Origin: Caprella mutica
Lineage: Eukaryota > Arthropoda > Malacostraca > Amphipoda > Caprellidae
Reading direction: 5' to 3'
Length of the DNA: 64,000 nt
Assembly: GCA_947561585.1 (NCBI GenBank)
Contig: CANNZV010000844.1
Coordinates: forward strand, 124,001-188,000
Below the pieces are notes generated by a model. That model had not been told where the DNA came from. It saw only the letters and a program-made list of their open reading frames with translations, and searched no databases. Position numbers and translations under genes: made by a program. Positions 10,090 to 23,097 of this stretch are shown piece after piece. The first letter of the stretch is position 1. Each line of letters starts with the position of its first letter.

Positions 10090-13000
10090 TTAACCCAAAG
10101 AATGAGATGCCGCTATTGAATATGAAGACTCTAGCAGCACCCAATAAAGTACCATAAGTGAAGAGGTCGGAATGAACCTTCATAATCCAGCACAAAAGAC
10201 TATTCACATAAAGCGTTAAAACGGATTACAAAATGACGATCAAAAAAAAGTCTTCTTCCGAGGAATATACGATCTGATAGCGAATAAGCGATCGGATTTA
10301 TGAGGTGTAGAGGAGAGAAGAAGAGATACTTGTCTCAAGAAAAGCCAAGGAAAGAGATATTGCCTCTTCCCGCTGATATTTTAATCCGATGAATAGACTA
10401 TTTGATGCCCCATGCTGTGCTCCATCATTCGACCTTTCTTACAGTCACTAATTCAACAAAAAATAGAATGATTGCCTCATCAACCGAGAGGCTTTTTATC
10501 CTCGTGATGGGAAGTGATGGAAAATGTAGTTTATTTTCCATAACTCATCTGAACAAATAAAATGTATTATGAGTAGACACAATTCTCCATTCCCTACATT
10601 TAAGCAAGACATAAATAGTGTGGATTATCCAGCACAGGCTGCTAAGACAAAGCTTCCCCCAGAGGCACACACAGAGCAATTTAGTTTCGCAAATGAATTT
10701 AAGGCGGTCTTCGGACACCTGGCACTACTGCAGTTTGTCGCCCAGTAATTAGAGTCGAGGCCGGAGTCTTTTTTTAGGCATTAGGACAATTATTCGCATA
10801 ATTTGAAATGTTTGGAAGTGGAAGGACAGTGGTAGGATAGAGCTGATCACTAAAATAAGATACTAGATAATATTGTACCATTTTATAGAGCATGAAATAT
10901 ATCAATGTATAGAATAAGAGAATTTAGAGATAAATAATTAAGAAATTGATGAAGCATTGTGAATTTATACTCTTAAAATCCATCATAAAAACTCGCTTAA
11001 GTTGTAGATGCAAACAAAAGATTTCATTATGGATAATAAAATCTCAAAACCCTTCCTTCGAACAACTACGGAAATGTAAAGATCTGAACACTGTAGCCTG
11101 ATAACATAGCGTGAGACAAAAATGATAAAAAAAAGAGCTGATGAAGCAAGGCAAGTGACCACATTAAATGTACCTTATATTACCTAATCCTGTTAAAACA
11201 CTAGCGCGACTAAAAAGTCCTAACACCATCCGCATTTGAGACATATTATAGCCACTAAATATCTAATGTATAAGGCTGAATATCCCGCTCAAAACACCAC
11301 TTTGCAGCAGCTCTTACAAGAAAATTGTTGCTTTTGCCACCTCTTGAATACGGACTGAAAATCCATGTGAAGAATGAGGAGGATAACCAAGAAGAAATGT
11401 GTGGGGAGAGTGGCTTAGATGGCGAGATAGAACATGCACGGGGCAGCTCATTTGACACTTGGTCTATTGTTCCAAATAATGGGGGTGACTATGGTGAATA
11501 GATTGAAAACTAAATAAACATACAGTGTCAGTGTCCTTCAACAGCTTCTGCTACCTAAGAAGCAGTCGAAGTTATTCATATTACTCTAAAGTGTTGAACA
11601 AATATATCATTAAAAATCTGCCTACGACAGACCGAGTCTAGAAATAACTGAGAGATGATGTAGTTCTTTCATATTCAACCAAACTACCTGTCACGCCAAC
11701 AACAAATTACAGACATTTGAATTAACGGCTTACAATTTGCGGAGGGGTTTACCTACATTAGCATTCTTTTGTACGTTGTAGACTCGCTAAAATGATTCGT
11801 CAGATGCAGAATATCACTGAATGATTTACTTTAATATTAAATTATATAATTGAATCCATCTGCAATTTAGGGAGCTATATAAAATCATCTTTGAGTTCCT
11901 ATGGTTGTTTATATAAGAATATTTTCTCGGAAATGGATATATAATAGGGGAAATAAATGGTTCTAATTTTAACGATAGTACATTAACGGGCTTATTACTC
12001 CAAAATTCCGTATTTTAGGAGTGAATAGAAATGAAGCTGGTGGATAAAAAATTGGCATGCCATCATTCAATGTCGGAAATACTCGCTCATTATTTATCTA
12101 GACGAATATAACAGTAAATGAATGACATTGCCTAGTTTTGAAAATTTAACTACCTAAACTTTTGATTCGGTAATTGAATGTTAACCCTAGTGCTACTAAC
12201 GACTACAACTGTGTATATTAATGCTATTTATTACCAGGTGGTATATCCATCACAATATTTATGGAGTGATGGGTGGGTGGGTAATATGTCGTCCAAGAGA
12301 GTAAATCTGTCAAAGAAAGTCTCCATCAAACCTTTAAAGGCCCTTAAGCTGGCTTATAACAGCTCCGCAGCCCAAGACTGAAAGGAAGAAAGAGTAGGCA
12401 TAGGCTGATAGCTGACAGCCTATCACGAAATAAAGCAGCTGGTAATGCGATAAGCAAGAATATGGGGCTGGTATTAATGCAATATTCTGAACTAACTGTC
12501 GTGATAATGATTTCGCCAAGAAGTATTAGTGCGTAATACTTAATTACCGTAAGATAAATAGAAATCAGATTAATTGTCTAAAATTTATCGGTGCCAATTT
12601 ATTAATCATTTAGTAGATAAAACAGGAGACGGATCAGTTGAAAGTTATAATTGAGAATCTTATTTATTATACAGTAGAGGGTTTAAAGAATTTAAAAAAG
12701 AAATACAAGAGATTTTGATGAAGTTGCCAGACAGGAAATTGGTCCAATGAACAAAGTAATTGTTAACAAATCAGTGAAATGGTCAATTGGAGAGATGTAA
12801 ATGAACTACTGTAAGAAAACAGTCGCTTCATATCAAAGAATGGGACAAAAAGGGGTAAAACTGCACAGGCGATTGAAGAAAAAGGATAATCTAAAATCTA
12901 AAGCCTGAAAGTTGTTGAAGTGCATGAAGTTATCCTTTATAAATGCGAGCAGAGTTATTTATTTATAAATAAGACATGAATGAAAGAAATATCTAGAATA

Positions 13001-13126
13001 AATATTTCAAAATTAGAGTTCACATATGGACGTCAACGCCATTTCTCTTCTGCAACGTCCAGATAGAACATCAATGAACCGAGGTAGCTAAAGAAAACAT
13101 TGAAATATATGAAAAACATAAGACTA
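10090..13126. other. No gene recognised
   Basis: Three kilobases without a supportable gene. A small stem (ATAGGCT...AGCCTAT) lies at 12400-12423. Open frames at 11255-11458, 12178-12381 and 12334-12519 are short and unrecognised. Confidence 0.55.
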
Positions 13127-13262
13127 TAATTAACAATTATTATGTATAATAATATATAATTAATATATAATTAAATAAATAATTAATAATTAATTATAAT
13201 ATAATTAATAATTAATTATAATATAATTAATAACTACTATATAGTTAATAATTATTAATTAA
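13127..13262. repeat. AT-only tract with 22-bp tandem repeat
   Basis: Almost pure A/T. A 22-bp unit starting AATTAATAATTAATTATAAT is repeated about 2.4 times at 13181-13234. It could unwind easily; no function is implied. Confidence 0.85.
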
Positions 13263-14130
13263 ATATAGTGGCTAATTCTTAACACGAACCTAGTATAAAT
13301 TTATTCATTAATCAAATTGTTTTGTGTAAAACAGAAAGAAAACCGAGAACATAATACATTCATCCTTCCTAGCTATTAAAACAGACATAAAAGGGATGGA
13401 AAATAAATATCCTTGACACTGATTTCTGTTGAAGCAAACATGACACTCGTAAAAGAAAACCTCCTTCACATTGATTTCTGTAAATCAACCAATGGAAGGA
13501 AGAATCGGCAAAAGATTTTCTGTCAGCTTTCAACACGGACCTCAAATATTTTATGAGTGAAATAAAACAATCACAATTCACGGGAGGTTTGGCCCATCAA
13601 AGAAGATTTGGACAGCAATTTTTCAATACAATGAAGCCTGAAAATGTTCAGCAGGAAAAGAAATGATGGAGCCATCTTCTGACCTTCCATATTGGGCGGC
13701 CAATTTCGCGCTCTACTTTAAGACTTAACTTTTGTATCGAACAATTGGTACTTATATGTGCTACATTACGCAGGGGAGTCGAATGTTCTACTGCGAAATA
13801 AATAAAAATATTCTACTTTTTATGTCTTAATAAATGATTTGATAATTCACAAAATAATGAAATCAAACGTATAAAGATTAAGTAGGAGAATATTTCCAGT
13901 AGGACAATAATCGAAGTCATTTATTTCACTAACTGTTGTTCGTCTATATAGAAGTTGCACTTCAATCACATAATAATTAATCCCGAGGCATTTAGAGAAT
14001 CTGTTGCAAAGAGATTAAATGCAAATGAAGATCGATTGACAGGCAAGCCAAGTGCTCAGCCCCGGTCTAATAACTACTGGAGATGTACTGTGAAAATTCA
14101 CTTCACCCCTCTGTCAATTTGCACACCTAC
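13263..14130. other. No feature seen
   Basis: Two short frames (13369-13581 minus, 13955-14170 plus) are unrecognised; the second runs into the GAGTCA element and stops there. Confidence 0.55.
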
Positions 14131-14386
14131 CACACTGAAAAGAATACGAGTCAGATTGACTCGAAATTAGAGTTTTCAGTTTGTTTCAAAACCGGCTAAA
14201 AAATGTAAGTCAATTTGACTCATTCTAGTATTTTACTCAAAAACAAGAGTCATATTGACTCCTAATTCATAGTCAGATTGACTCAGGTAGAGTCAATCAA
14301 GAAAAAAGACTTCAATATTGGTGTTTGCCAGCCTTGAGTCCAGCGATGAGTCAGGCTGACTCGCAATGTTTTTCTCAGTGCAGTCT
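14131..14386. mobile_element. Small inverted-repeat element built of GAGTCA/TGACTC palindromes
   Basis: The ends are inverted: CACTGAAAAGAATACGAGTC (from about 14133) against the reverse of the right end, CACTGAGAAAAACATTGCG followed by AGTCAG (to about 14384). Five 15-bp imperfect palindromes of the form GAGTCA-NNN-TGACTC lie at 14148-14162, 14207-14221, 14247-14261, 14270-14284 and 14348-14362, plus a half site at 14290-14297. The 250-bp size and lack of coding fit a MITE. GAGTCA resembles the AP-1/bZIP half-site region (TGAGTCA), but binding is only a guess. Confidence 0.6.
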
Positions 14387-14456
14387 TATGTGAAGAACGA
14401 GTCTGGAATGTACTGTGTGAGTGCGCATGTGGAACACTCATTTGTAGAGTCATTAT

Positions 14457-14639
14457 TAGGGTCGTGACAATATGCGTTTAAAATCGTAGATCTTGAAACT
14501 ATGATAGACGGAAAGATGTAAACAGTATTGAATCGTTCGTTCTAAATCAGTGGTATATAGTATTCGATACCATTAAATTTCGTTTCATCTATCCTATTCC
14601 TAAGATCTATGATTTTAAACGCATATTGTCACAACCCTA
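14457..14639. mobile_element. hAT-like MITE, copy 1
   Basis: Termini are TAGGGTCGTGACAATATGCG and, inverted, TAGGGTTGTGACAATATGCG. The 8-bp flanks are GTCATTAT and GTCATTAG (7 of 8 identical), the duplication length of the hAT superfamily. The 183-bp body is largely palindromic and non-coding. Two more copies lie at 40558 and 53432. Confidence 0.8.
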
Positions 14640-14647
14640 GTCATTAG

Positions 14648-17600
14648 TAATAGTATCTTTTTCGAGTGAAAAGTTTTATAAGAAAGCTACGTCTTCTTTT
14701 ATAGCTTCTAATACCAAAAAATTCACACAGGTTAATAAAATTGGAACAGATAAATATTAATAATTATAGGAGTCTCAAATAAAAAGAGTGAAATTCAAAA
14801 ATTGGAGTTTAATTTTTTCGATAAAATTTTTTATCGATTTTTTTAAATGAATTATTTTCACCTCGAGTAAAATTATTCATAAGCTCATATTTTAATAAAC
14901 TGTTGTTTCTTTTATTTTACTTATTAATAAAAGAATTAAGACATTGGAGAGAGTTAAGCGACTGGAAGAGCATAACATGAAGAGGCCTTTAGTTAACCCT
15001 TCCCTTTCCCTTTCCCCCTTTCAACAGCCAGAACATCGGTTACTTCCTTTTTCCGAAAAGTGATGGATTGGCTGTTTTTGAGGCTCCAGCGAGTGTTATT
15101 TGCCAGGAGGAATGAGCTCTAATTCCTCCTCAGCTGTTTTACGTACGCGCACAAAATAACAAAAAACAACAAGGAAAGCTCTATAAATCAGATGATAAAA
15201 TGGAAATTTACGAACCAAGTTGTGGCGTGAAATCAAGCAATGGAGTAAATTAATGTATAAATATTAGAGAATAAATAGCACTTTTACAATTCGTATCCTC
15301 CCATGCTATCAACTTAGAAAAGTTGCATGCAGGCCTTTAACAAATAATCAATTGTACGGCTGAGATGCTGCGCTTATTAATGAATTTCATTCAGATATAA
15401 TTAATAATTTGCCCAAATGAGCAATCAGATAAGAAACAAGAATTTGATTTATCGAAGTTAAATCATTTTAATCTGGTAAATTATTTTAAAAAAATTAAAG
15501 AGTTTATTAAACTTTGGTTTGTTTCTTCACAAGTTACCCACTTGAAGAATTATTACCCTACAGCAAGTTTCTTTGAATACCAAAGCGTAAATAATACTTT
15601 TACTAATACTGTTAATGTGATAAATAAATAAAAAATACTAAGTGGCTATACTTCAATAAAAGAGACTAAAAACGTTTCAGGAAATTAAGTAACGTAACCA
15701 GATAACAGAAAATAACAAGACAAAGCACAATTAATCCGTTAACCTATTAAATTTACCCAGAGTTTGGAAAAAGTCTACGGAGATTGCTACAAATATTTTA
15801 ATAACTTTTCACTATAAACAACTACCAATATTTTTTTATATAAATAAATTCATTTATCATATGCTATAGATATTCTCAAGCTGCTCTATATGTCAGTTTT
15901 CACAATGATTATTTCAGATAAATAGAATAAATTCGAACGCGTACTGAGGACAACAGATAAACTTCTATTCTAATCCTGACGAAAAATCCAAAAAGCTGCC
16001 GATACAAGGAGATAGAGTCACAAAACATGGGACTGGACATTGAAACATGGAGGTGGTGGCACTTGAAACGAAAATCTTTGTGAATTTTATTAGCCATATA
16101 CGAATTAATAAATTTAAAAGGAAGTTTACCGTATGCTTCGAAACATAAGGTCATATCTAACATAGAAAGAAAAATAAATACAGTAAACTTTAAAGAAGTT
16201 GTCAGGAAGGTGAATGGCTTCAGTTCCTTATTAGCTATTACAATAAAAATGAACCTAATACGAATTAAATAGAATTAATATCATAAATTTAATTAGTTTC
16301 TATGGAAATGATTTTCAATAAATCATAAATGTCAATAAAATTTAATTATCCACCATAAATATATTCTCCCTAATTAGCGTTTTTTTTAATTTTGTTCTAG
16401 AATTTACTAGTAAATGTGGTGTACGGGAATTGATAACTTACCCTTATCTGTTATTTTTCCTATAGGATATTTGTCTACTCTTTGGTATCTTGTTAATATA
16501 CCAACAAGAACATCTGTACATTAAATAACCATTGCCTAATATGTACACCTTTTCAGTTACACCTCCGTTCAGTGTCTCCTCTCATTCCTGTACATCATGT
16601 TGGTGCAATAAAAATTCCATGTTCTTCATATCGGTTGGAATTCGTGGAGGTTTGACACGTAGGAATCCTAACGGACTGAAAGACTCCTACTTTATAATTC
16701 ATTTTCGTGTCTACTTCAGATTATTTAGATGATTTTCTCGCATTGTTTTAAAGGATCTGGAACTGAATTGTGTACCATAGAGAATACTTTTGATTAAATA
16801 AGGTATATAACTTATGATATTTCTATCTTTCGTTCAATTCATTTTTTTTAAATTTGTATATGAAGGATTAATTCTATTTTGACATTATTTAAACCCTTTT
16901 GATTTTTCTGCATTGAAAAGTGTATTTTATAGTTAGCATAGGCTATAGACAATTTCAACGTTTTTTATCTGCGTAGAACCCTATTCCTAGGTCCTAGGAA
17001 TTTTACTTAGTTGGGATGTGATGACTGATTTTATTATACAACTTTGTTAAATACGCAATAATTAATTTATAACTAAATATAGATTTATTATTATCAAATA
17101 TACGAAATTCCTTAACGGTTGATCAAAATAAAGCTGAGATAGATGAAAAAATGTTCTAATTCAAAATACAAGAGTAACCTTATAGGAAGAGCGATTATTG
17201 ATCAGCACTAGTTCAAAGTATTCCTATCGCTGGGCGATCATCGCAAAAATGGCTGCATGCAAAACGTAACTTTAGAATAAAACAACAATAATCGCCAGGA
17301 TAAGAAGTTATATAAGATTTGCATTATATTTGCGATATGATTGCATAAAATTGTGTTACTTAGCTAATGATTCAGTGTTGGTGTCACATAGAAACATTCT
17401 GTTTATGAGCTCATCAAGTGGACGATTGAGAAGTTTAATCCAATGGCCTTAGCAGGATTCATTCGGGCTTTTGTGCATCGTCAGCAACTTCCAATCGTTA
17501 CGTTTCATATTTTCAACTTTGGAGAAAAGGCCCACAATGTGACAATTTAGCAGAGGCCGTGAAAGAAGGCGGGCGGCGGTGCATGTATGGGCTTCAAGAA

Positions 17601-19838
17601 GCTCTGGCCGAATTAACTTTAGGACTCATTGATTTGGGACGATAAGCTGAATCAGGATATTTCAACGTAGGCAGAAAAAAAAGGAACCTAATGATGACTT
17701 CCCGTAAGTTCGGGAAAATATTCGTCGTTGCCAGCCAGCTTCACAACATAACAAGTCTCTGAAAAAAGAGTGTAGTCGAAGCATAACTTTGAGAAAGTGC
17801 TGAGCTGTTGAAATCTCCCAACAGATCTCTTTCTAATTATAATGCTGCTTGATGAGGCCTGACCGACACTTTTACGACATCTGCGAAGTTAGTTATCGGC
17901 GCCATACAAATATTCACATCAGATATGCAAATGAGCTGTCGCTGATGCACGAGACATCTAAATTGCATACAAATGCCAAAAATGGGAATAACAGAAATTG
18001 GCAAAGATGAAAGAGATTTGGACTTGAAAAGACCTATTGAAGAAACTGAGTAATGACTTTACTACCCATTGCAAATTTATCATCGTTCATAGTCGGCTTC
18101 TGGTAGAGAAAATTATTCTATTCAGCTATTTTTCATCAAAAGTTATCCTATTATATTTGGAAGAGAGTTGCGGTAATTACTTCATTATCGGCCGCGACGA
18201 ATTTAAGAGAAAAATATCGTCACTCATTCATTTTACATACCTATATTTAAAATGAGTACATGACACTTTTACCTACACAAGGAATTTGTTTTGATAGGTT
18301 AACTAATATAGATATTTTAAAATATAGCGCCTTGCTTATCGATTATCCAGTATCGACCCTTCAGTAATGAATTTTCAAAAGCCACAAACACAATTCACGA
18401 AGAAGAACCTTCAAAATTTACTAATTAGCTTCTAATATTCTTTCGAACGAATGGAAATCGGTTGAGTATAATTATGTTGAGAGTGGAGTCTCATTCACTA
18501 TACTGCATTAGCTGTCCTACTCAATAACAAAGCTCTGGGTGTGTTCATAGAACTCGAGCCGAAGCCTAATATCTGTTGATTAGGACACCATTAACAGGTC
18601 ACCAGATACTCTGACACCACGACAACATAATCTAATCTTGGTATTCATCAGATAGACACAGAGAGGAGTCTAACCTGCTCATGTGTATTGTAGGCGAGGT
18701 ATCAAAATAAAACTACTCTCATCACGAAGTTTCATACGATTATAATTTTAAGGTCGAAATATTTGGAAAATTCCATTCGAAGTATTAGCGTTGAATCTTA
18801 TTGTCAAAATCTCATCCTTCTTTGTGGAAAATATCCAGTGATGAAGTAATTTATCGTTGCAGTATACATTATGATACAGCAATAGACTTCTAAGAAAACA
18901 ATGTCCCCTTAACGTTGATATTATCAGAGATAAGTTACGAATGCGATGAATGAACAGAATAGTAATACAGACACTGTACGCCTCACATCTATCATATTCT
19001 TTCGTTAATTAGTTTCCTCGAATTACCCTTAACCAAAGATCTCCATTCGAATTGTCTGAACGAATAATAATTACAATAAGTCCCTCAGTCGATGAAGCCC
19101 TTTTGTTTATGCCGACCGCGCCAATAAAACTACTCCATAAATTTGATTATCACGCTAAATTGGTTCCTCCGGTTGATAAACAAGTTACGGCAATAAATAA
19201 GACTTCAATATCAGGCTGCCTATCTTCAACAGACTGGAATCTTTGGCACAAGAAGAACTTTTTATGCTCGAACGGAGTAGGCGAAGGAGATGAAACGTGA
19301 CTCGATATTCACTGTTGATGTAGACTGCAGAAATCGCTCCAAAAGTACGCAGATATTCTCTCATTGACCATCCGAACCATCCCCCACCATTCAATGGATT
19401 TCGGACAACCGGAAATTCGCCTCTCGATGCCAAATTTTTGGAGCACGGCGCCTCAATATCTCTTGGGCAGTGAGAGTTAAGCATCCAAAGATCTGTTATC
19501 GCGAGAAAAACTTGGCTCCTCTCCGGTTCTTCATCTCATTGATTGCATAAGTACGGCCCTTAGAAATCGTTCAGTTGATACCCGATAGAATTAGGATGTG
19601 GCGGAAAGCGTGGAGCTTTGCCCGGCAGCGAAAACTCATAAATGAATCGAATAAAACTACATACACAGACACAACTGATGGAGGAAGACCATGCTCAAAA
19701 ATTAAATTGCTTCAAATTCTATTGCTTCAATACTAGACAGTCTTTGCTGTAAAAAATAAAGACGGAGATATTTCACAAAGAATTATTCTGTTGATAAAAT
19801 CATAGACTATTAATTCGTGCTACAACAAACATTTATAG
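14648..19838. other. Long stretch without a recognised gene
   Basis: Five kilobases of mostly AT-rich DNA. Base composition is more balanced at about 17200-17950 and 18930-19500, where overlapping short frames occur (19052-19300 plus, 19185-19484 minus), but no domain or splice pair could be defended. A 10-bp piece GTACGGCCCT at 19551-19560 equals the end of the GGGCCGTACACACG MITE and may be a solo terminus. Confidence 0.5.
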
Positions 19839-20075
19839 GGGCCGTACACACGCAGGGTTTTTTAAAGTCTTTCAGCCATACACTTTTTGCTAAGCTCCTC
19901 CTATTTTCTCCACAAGAATATAAGAAAAAACGATAAAAATCGTATAATTATTATTTAGCAACTAATAATTTTACGATTTATATCGTTTTTCTTATATTCT
20001 CATGGAAAAAGTAGGAGGAGCTAAGCAAAAAGTCTGTTGGAAAGACTAAAAAAAAAACTTGCGTGTGTACGGCCC
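19839..20075. mobile_element. Palindromic MITE, GGGCCGTACACACG family, copy 2
   Basis: 237-bp hairpin-forming copy. GGGCCGTACACACGCAGGG is mirrored at the right by CTTGCGTGTGTACGGCCC, and the inner block TTTTGCTAAGCTCCTCCTA is mirrored too. No central extra palindrome is present. Flanks are not duplicated clearly. Confidence 0.85.
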
Positions 20076-20560
20076 TCACGTCTATATGAAACTAAGATGC
20101 CGAATCTAAAAGAGATACGAGACGATCATTTAGGGCTGATTAGATCGGTGTTGATTTCAGAAGATGCAATGGCAGTTTAGATGCCTATTTTCTATGTTTG
20201 GGGTTCACACAGAAAATTGGTGATTACTTTTGATGGTAAATTAGTTCTACTTCATTCTGAGATATGGAAATTAATATATCTTACTTCTATCAATGAGTAT
20301 AAAATCTTTATTGAATTTTCGAAAATAGCCCGAAATGACCACACTTGAGTTGGATTCGGTATTTTAAAGTAAAATGACTGAATGTTTTCACGTTACCTAT
20401 ATTTGAAACTTGAAAAATTCATTCATATCTATAGAGGTTTACGCTCTCGGAACAAATTATCGTACGATAAAATGAAGCCTCTACACAAATTCAATTATTA
20501 GATAAACAACCAAACTATGCAAATTTGAAATATTTAAATTATATAAAAGAAGATATTTGA
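20076..20560. other. No feature seen
   Basis: AT-rich lead-in to the 20-bp array; no inverted repeat or open frame of note. Confidence 0.55.
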
Positions 20561-21100
20561 GAAAGAGTGGTGCACATAGAGAAAGAGTGATGTACAGAGA
20601 GAAAGAGTGATGTACAGAGAGAAAGAGTGATGCACATAGAGAAAGAGTGATGCACATAGAGAAAGAGTGATGCACATAGAGAAAGAGTGATGCACAGAGA
20701 GAAAGAGTGATGCACAGAGAGAAAGAGTGATGCACAGAGAGAAAGAGTGATGCACAGAGAGAAAGAGTGATGCACAGAGAGAAAGAGTGATGCACAGAGA
20801 GAAAGAGTGATGCACAGAAAGAAAGAGTGATGCACACAGAGAAAGAGTGATGCACACAGAGAAAGAGTGATGCACATAGAGAAAGAGTGATGCACACAGA
20901 GAAAGAGTGATGCACACAGAGAAAGAGTGATGCACACAGAGAAAGAGTGATGCACATAGAGAAAGAGTGATGCACACAGAGAAAGAGTGATGCACAGAAA
21001 GAAAGAGTGATGCACACAGAGAAAGAGTGATGCACATAGAGAAAGAGTGATGCACATAGAGAAAGAGTGATGCACAGAGAGAAAGAGTGATGCACAGAGA
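20561..21100. repeat. 20-bp minisatellite, 27 copies
   Basis: Exactly 27 units of GAAAGAGTGATGCACAGAGA type in perfect register, with no indel. Variation is confined almost to two positions: the fourth base from the end is T, G or C, and the second from the end is G or A. Units 1-6 are mainly TAGA or GAGA, 7-12 GAGA, 13-25 a mixture of CAGA, TAGA and GAAA, 26-27 GAGA. All three minus frames stay open (Ser/Leu/His-rich, about 200 codons each) because the unit has no stop in any minus frame; this is not evidence of a protein. Confidence 0.97.
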
Positions 21101-21290
21101 AATAATGATATATAGAAAGGAAGAGAAGTGCATAATATTGATGCAAAGTTAGTTATTAGCTTCCTCGTCACTACCAATTTACTTTAGTTCTACTCTATTT
21201 ACAACTATGACAGGACAATCATACTCCACAATGAGTGTCCGTACCACAATATTGGGGTGAGCAAACAATCACGACTCGACATTGTGTGCT

Positions 21291-21308
21291 CAGCGCCCCC
21301 TACCGAGG
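21291..21308 (-). promoter_or_regulatory. CTCF-like motif
   Basis: The minus strand reads CGGTAGGGGGCGCTG, close to the CTCF core consensus CCASYAGRGGGCGCT. It lies 190 bp past the 20-bp array. Binding by insect CTCF is inferred from sequence only. Confidence 0.35.
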
Positions 21309-21317
21309 CAATAAGGC

Positions 21318-21325
21318 TATAAATA
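21318..21325 (+). promoter_or_regulatory. Possible TATA box
   Basis: TATAAATA in a locally GC-richer context, 10 bp after the CTCF-like motif. No convincing initiator or downstream coding region follows, so this is weak. Confidence 0.15.
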
Positions 21326-22831
21326 CCCTGTTTTTATATCGTACATTAAGTGATAGAAGATTCGGCAGCAGAGGCCAAATCTGTTTGCAGGACTAGACAA
21401 TATGTTACCTTAAGATACACTGATGACCGACTGATTGGGATTTAGGGAGAGGAAAATCTCACATTTGGCCACGGCTCATTAGCAAGATAATGTTCAGACA
21501 ATAATGTTGGTGATAATGTCCCCCTCCAAGGGAGTTCTGTACTTCAGGGATCGTGTTTGCAGTCTATTCGCATTTCTTATCAACTCCATTGCCCAACTGT
21601 CTTGTAGCCTGACCCTGAATTGGAGTGTAGGATTAAAATGAAACTGAAATGATAGTAAAGCCAGTTGATGGAAATACTAATATGTTTAATTAGCAGATAA
21701 AATTTGCTGCCATTTTAGCCGAAATTCAGTTTAACTGTATGGCTTAATATTTAGCTATACCTAATTTTTTTTGTTGTATCTTTATGTAGCTAATTTCTTG
21801 GTAAGCTTTCATTAATAAACTTAGTATTATTTATTATTATTAAGAAATCGAAAATACAGACTTAAGTTAACATTTTCTTTATGCGACCAAAATTAACTTT
21901 ACTTCCAGCATAGGAGATAAATATGTAAGGTAATTAGTTCACAGGGTCACCAATTGGTAACCATTGAAGAGTGTTTCAGTGTGCTGGACTGCCTGCTCCC
22001 CAATTCAATATTCTGCAGTAACCGTATCTGTCCTCTCGCTCGGTCTGAGGTACACAGCCCCAAACAGACGCTGGCTCGAATTTCACTCAATCCCCTAACG
22101 TTTCCTCGTGTTTTGTATGTTTGTACTGAGCTGACATTAACATATTTGTAGCCTATGTGACTGGAATTGGTACCACCTCTGCTTATTTACAATGTTGCAC
22201 CATGTGAAAAATATGTAACGAGTGAAAAATTCTAAAATAATTGTAACTTTGAAAAAGAATTGAAGCGAACAAATGGCTCCTGCCTGCCAATCGCACATCA
22301 ATGAATAGAAATAAATTTGTTGAATGTAAACAATAGGTGGCATAAACGAAAGCGTATTGCATTGATCGCGAAATGAATAAAAGAATGCATTGTTAAATTA
22401 TACTATTATGAATCTAAACCATTAAAATTAAATTAATATTTTGTTCTACTTTAAACAGTTAATCAAAAATGACACGCATTGTAATGAAAAAACACTGTTT
22501 TGAGAACTATTCATACAATAATTTATTCCACTAAAAAACATTTTTTTGTTACATTGAAATCAGAGATGTACATCGATGAAGGATATAGTATAAAAAAATC
22601 ATAAATTACTGCACTTTAAATTATTTTTCTTTACACTGAATTACTACACAAATAGCAATTAATTAACACGTTATGTTTTTTTTATCAAAGTGTTTTACTT
22701 TTCTTGCAATACGCAGAGATAAAATATAGACTCAAAAGTAAGACTATATACCGAGAAAAGGAGTGAACTTTCCAGGGACTTTTGACTGGTTTTAAAATTG
22801 CCATAGAAAAGAATCCGATAACTCCTGAAAT
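21326..22831. other. No gene recognised
   Basis: Mixed composition to about 22150, then AT-rich. Open frames at 21954-22151 (plus) and 22137-22343 (minus) have no recognisable domain. Confidence 0.55.
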
Positions 22832-23097
22832 CTCCTACTCTTCCTCTTAGAGTAACTCCTACTCTTCCTCTAAGAGTAACTCCTACTCTTCCTCTTAGAG
22901 TAACTCCTACTCTTCCTCTTAGAGTAACTCCTACTCTTCCTCTAAGAGTAACTCCTACTCTTCCTCTAAGAGTAACTCCTACTCTTCCTCTAAGAGTAAC
23001 TCCTATTCTTCCTCTAAGAGTAACTCCTACTCTTCCTCTAAGAGTAACTCCTACTCTTCCTCTAAGAGTAACTCCTACTCTTCCTCTAAGAATAACT
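22832..23097. repeat. 24-bp minisatellite, 11 copies
   Basis: Units start CTCCTACTCTTCCTCTAAGA and are 24 bp long. Each holds a small stem, ACTCTT pairing with AAGAGT. Some early units have CTCTTAGAG instead of CTCTAAGAG, which puts a stop in the otherwise Ser-rich plus frame and argues against coding. Confidence 0.95.

Noticed and set aside
20481..21177. Three overlapping Ser/Leu/His-rich open frames of about 200 codons
   Set aside because: The 20-bp unit lacks stops in all three minus frames; the frames differ only by phase.
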